Below, piece by piece: positions 61,285 through 64,000 of a stretch of 64,000 bases of DNA. Below the pieces are notes generated by a model. That model was not told where the DNA came from, searched no databases, and saw nothing but the letters and a program-made list of their open reading frames with translations. The translations under genes and the position numbers were made by a program. Every line of letters begins with the position of its first letter. Within the stretch, counting starts at the first letter, position 1. Location: contig CACVBU010001379.1 in NCBI GenBank assembly GCA_902728285.1, positions 1,158,514-1,222,513 of the forward strand, given 5' to 3'. The stretch is from Clytia hemisphaerica. Its lineage: Eukaryota; Cnidaria; Hydrozoa; Leptothecata; Clytiidae.

Positions 61285-63333
61285 CCTTTCATCAATATTT
61301 CTAAACAAGCGGCTAGACACCATGGAAATTTCATCAATCATAATAACTTCCACACATGCAAGTTTTTTTTGCAAATTTTGCTTTGATGATGCATTCAGTG
61401 GAAAGAAATCTGTAGTAGGAATAATTAAACCGCTGTGTATGGTGGTTCCATTGACATTAATTGCTGCTACGCCAGTTGGTGCAAGAACTAAAACTCTTTC
61501 TTTTGTGGGTTCTCCTCCTCTGTACATAAGAAGTTTTGACAAAGAATGATAGATTGTTGTGAGTAAATGGCTTTTTCCTACGCCTCCACCACCAGTTAAG
61601 AAAATATGAAATGGCTCAATACATTTAGGCACTTTTGAAGAAAGGTTTTTAACGAAATCTCTTCCCCATTTGTGAACTACATCAAAAACTTCTCTTTGTT
61701 GGTGATTTAGAGATCTAATACGAGCATTTACTTCATTATCTGGGAGCAAAATTGATTCCATTGGAATTGAAGCTCTGGCATGAGTAGTGTCATTGTTATT
61801 TTCATCATCTGATTCTTCATTATTGTTTGCTCTACTTTGAAGCTCTGCATTTGTTTCATCATTCTCCTGCTGTTCAAAATCATTCATATTGAGAATCAAA
61901 TCATTTCTGTACCTTTCTAATGCATCATCTACTAAACCAGCATAAGGTTGGATCAAAGCTCTGTTTCTCTCAATCCTTTCAATGACACCTGGTTCCAATA
62001 GCTTTGCAGTATAATTATTGTGTTCTTGGGACAATAATTCGTTCTCATCAAAGAAAGGTAAGTACAGCATGAGGAGGTGGTGGGCGTAATCTTCCGGGTA
62101 CTTGTTTCTGTTAGGCTGATGAAGTCGAAGTACAAGTGGAACTTTGCGGCATTTTAGTTTACCTTTCATTGAACAAAGTTTGACAATCTTTGGGTAGTTG
62201 CTTGAGAGATGGTTTGATTCTATCAAATTATCGTCCAATTCATTAGGCTGGCAATCATTTTCACTACATTCTTTATATATAACACTGTAGAATCTCAAGA
62301 ATTCCGCATAACACATTTCAGCAATAGGTTTATTAGGTCCAGTTCTTTCTCTTGGTCTATCACAATACCGGTCAAGCATATTACTTTTGAAAATTGAAGT
62401 ACTATCTTCAGGCAACTCATTAATTTCATCTTCACTAAGGCACATTCTAAATCTCTTTTCTGGGACATTAGTATTTGCAAAAGTTACACCTGGATACAGC
62501 TTACGAAGCCATAGCTGTGGCATACTGAGATAAACTGCTTCTTGCACTGACACTTCTCGCTTTGACACATAGGCATGGGCAACAGATTTCATTTGTTCAT
62601 ATTTGTCACCGCCATTTTCAAAAGCATCTTTAACAGCTTGGGTCATAGCATGAGATATTTCATCTTCAGTTTTAGAAAGATATGCACACATGTAAGTTGC
62701 AGCTTTGTAATAATTAAATACTGGTTGAATATCCAGATTTGCTTGCCAAGCTTTAAGACCTTCTGTAAAGTAGTTATTGACAAAGCATGCATTTGTATTG
62801 CGTTTTAAGTAAATGTGAAAATCTTCATCTTCAGATACAGAGAGAGCATATTCATAATCTTCCTTTGGAATGTCTAATTCAGCTAGGACTTCATTGATGG
62901 TAGGAACTGGATTAAAATTTTCTCCATCAGGGTTGAAAAAGTTTCTTTTATCAGGATTAAGGTTCTCATTGATGTAAGTCCTTACTTTTGTCAAAACTTC
63001 TTTTCGCAGAGCAAGTATGGCTTCTCTTTCCTCATGTGGTAGTTCTTGTGGCAAGGGCTCAGAAACTATTGTTTTCTCAGAAAAAAATTTACCAAAATAA
63101 AACCTGCAGGGAGTGTTTTTATATTTACGGCAAGTTTTTGAATGGCGGTGTAGTTGGTATGTCTTCACAAGGTTAAATAATTCGGGATCCTCTTCTACGG
63201 ATGGTAAATAGACCTTGATTATTTTATCAATGAACATAATGTACTCATCTTTTGTTTCCTTGGTCAATACTGGTGCATTTAAAATCCACAGAAAGGAATG
63301 AATGTGAGGGCTTCCGCGTACTTGAAATTCTAC
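61285..63333 (-). pseudogene. Helitron Rep catalytic part and helicase N-terminal half
   Basis: From just after the TGA to the BEL insertion the frame is open. HUH motif GSPHIHSFLW lies at the very start; YQLHRHSKTC..CRFYFG is the usual Helitron Cys/His segment. A Tyr-rich NYYKAATYMCAYLSK holds the candidate nicking tyrosine(s). Then a long linker, acidic NNEESDDENNNDTT, and the helicase with Walker A GGGGVGKS (about 61570-61593) and Walker B MIDEISM. At the insertion point the frame reads 16 residues into the 3' LTR and stops at 61234. In an active element Rep nicks and rejoins DNA and the helicase unwinds it. Here both are on separate fragments. Confidence 0.9.
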
Positions 63334-63336
63334 TCA
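63334..63336 (-). other. In-frame TGA stop within the Helitron Rep gene
   Basis: The frame is otherwise continuous on both sides. The stop lies 6 codons before the HUH motif block. TGA from CGA is a common CpG transition, but that origin is inferred. Confidence 0.85.
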
Positions 63337-64000
63337 AATAGCGTAGAAAGTTGTTTTACCGAGTGGGCCGTCCAAAACAATCGTTTTAAAAAATACTTCT
63401 ACTCTGTATTGAAAATGCCTTGCTACAAGTACAGGGTTACTATTTAATAAATCACACCTTTCGTTATAAGAAAGATTCTTGATAAATTCATCGGTTACGT
63501 TTTGACCCTTGAGTTTGTAAATTATGGAGATGAGTTCGTTCCAACGAAGGTCTGCACAACTCAATGTCTGAAAGAACGTTGGTGGTCCTAATTGTTTAAC
63601 CATTGCTAAAACTTCTTGCTGGAATTTTTTCCAATATGCTGGAGTTCCTTTAACAGTACTCATGAAGGCAAAAGCTTTATCATTTGCTATGAATTGCCTT
63701 ACTGTTTCTTTGAAATTCTGACTTAACATACCAGCATTTAAATTTGAGCCAGCAACTTTTCTCATTGCGACATTTATCTGATTGGTCAAAGACACTTGCT
63801 GAGTTACAAAATTAGCAAAAAATATGTAGTCTGGGTCTGAAGCAAACTTTTGTGTGTAGTTCAACAAACGCTGGTTGAAGTATTTGGATGGACTTAGTTT
63901 AACATCACGTTCAACTTTGTAACCAAATTTACCTTTAGGAAATAAATGAGGATGAGCAAGCATTTCACAATTTTCATCATGTAAGACTGAAATTGGTTTT
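63337..64000 (-). pseudogene. Helitron N-terminal domain, cut by the window edge
   Basis: Matches the Helitron_like_N pattern: CEMLAHPHLFPKGKFGY, YFNQRLLNYTQKFASDPDYI and PTFFQTLSCADLRWNELI (the PTFFxTLSCADLRW signature is typical). Open to the right edge, so the true N-terminus is outside. It is the same reading frame as 61285-63333, separated only by the stop. Confidence 0.92.

Larger units (their letters stand above)
49889..64000 (-). mobile_element. Helitron (Rep-helicase-endonuclease type), broken, 5' end outside window
   Basis: Rolling-circle DNA transposon whose single gene reads right to left: Helitron N-terminal domain, HUH Rep, Pif1-like helicase, then an endonuclease/exonuclease/phosphatase domain. 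It is interrupted by a BEL/Pao retrotransposon at 51616-61284 and by one in-frame TGA at 63334-63336. Without the insertion the helicase frame would be continuous across the 5-bp target. Confidence 0.9.

Overview
The window looks like nuclear DNA of an invertebrate animal. The only clear host gene, a cytosolic lysyl-tRNA synthetase (KARS) on the minus strand, is split into many small exons with GT-AG introns. The sequence is AT-rich and crowded with short inverted-repeat transposons, minisatellites and poly-G tracts. A BEL/Pao retrotransposon and a Helitron carrying an endonuclease domain add to the picture. Several short elements (GGGGGTACTA-type ends, 'GGGGATGCTC' core) remind me of cnidarian repeats, so a cnidarian is my best guess. 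That is an inference, not a demonstrated identity.

Layout. 1-15563: KARS, 14 coding exons read right to left, N-terminus at 15563, last ~70 codons (including class II motif 3) beyond the left edge. Its introns hold inverted-repeat elements, tandem arrays and dispersed repeats. 15564-31940: no gene recognised. This stretch holds transposons, an assembly gap (17750-17772), the first copy of a 3.3-kb duplicated segment (21571-24906), and a minisatellite (28376-31140) split by a G-rich 2-kb element. 31941-33782: a single long minus-strand ORF of 613 codons with a HAE...PCxxC signature, i.e. a cytidine-deaminase-fold protein. It is the most interesting host-like gene here. 34774-38249: the second copy of the duplicated segment; the two copies act as each other's empty sites for several insertions. 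38367-49465: more nested elements and a second array of a satellite also found inside a KARS intron.

49889-64000: an autonomous-type Helitron (Rep, Pif1-like helicase, endonuclease) on the minus strand, cut in its helicase gene by a complete BEL/Pao retrotransposon on the plus strand (51616-61284). The BEL element has 734/735-bp LTRs differing at only about three places, a perfect 5-bp target duplication and one uninterrupted ORF of about 2,730 codons, so it is young. The Helitron was probably already defective or has since decayed, because it also has an in-frame TGA just before its HUH motif.

All identifications come from reading motifs by eye. No database search was possible. Exon boundaries of KARS were set by matching conserved protein sequence and GT-AG sites, and all reading phases join correctly.
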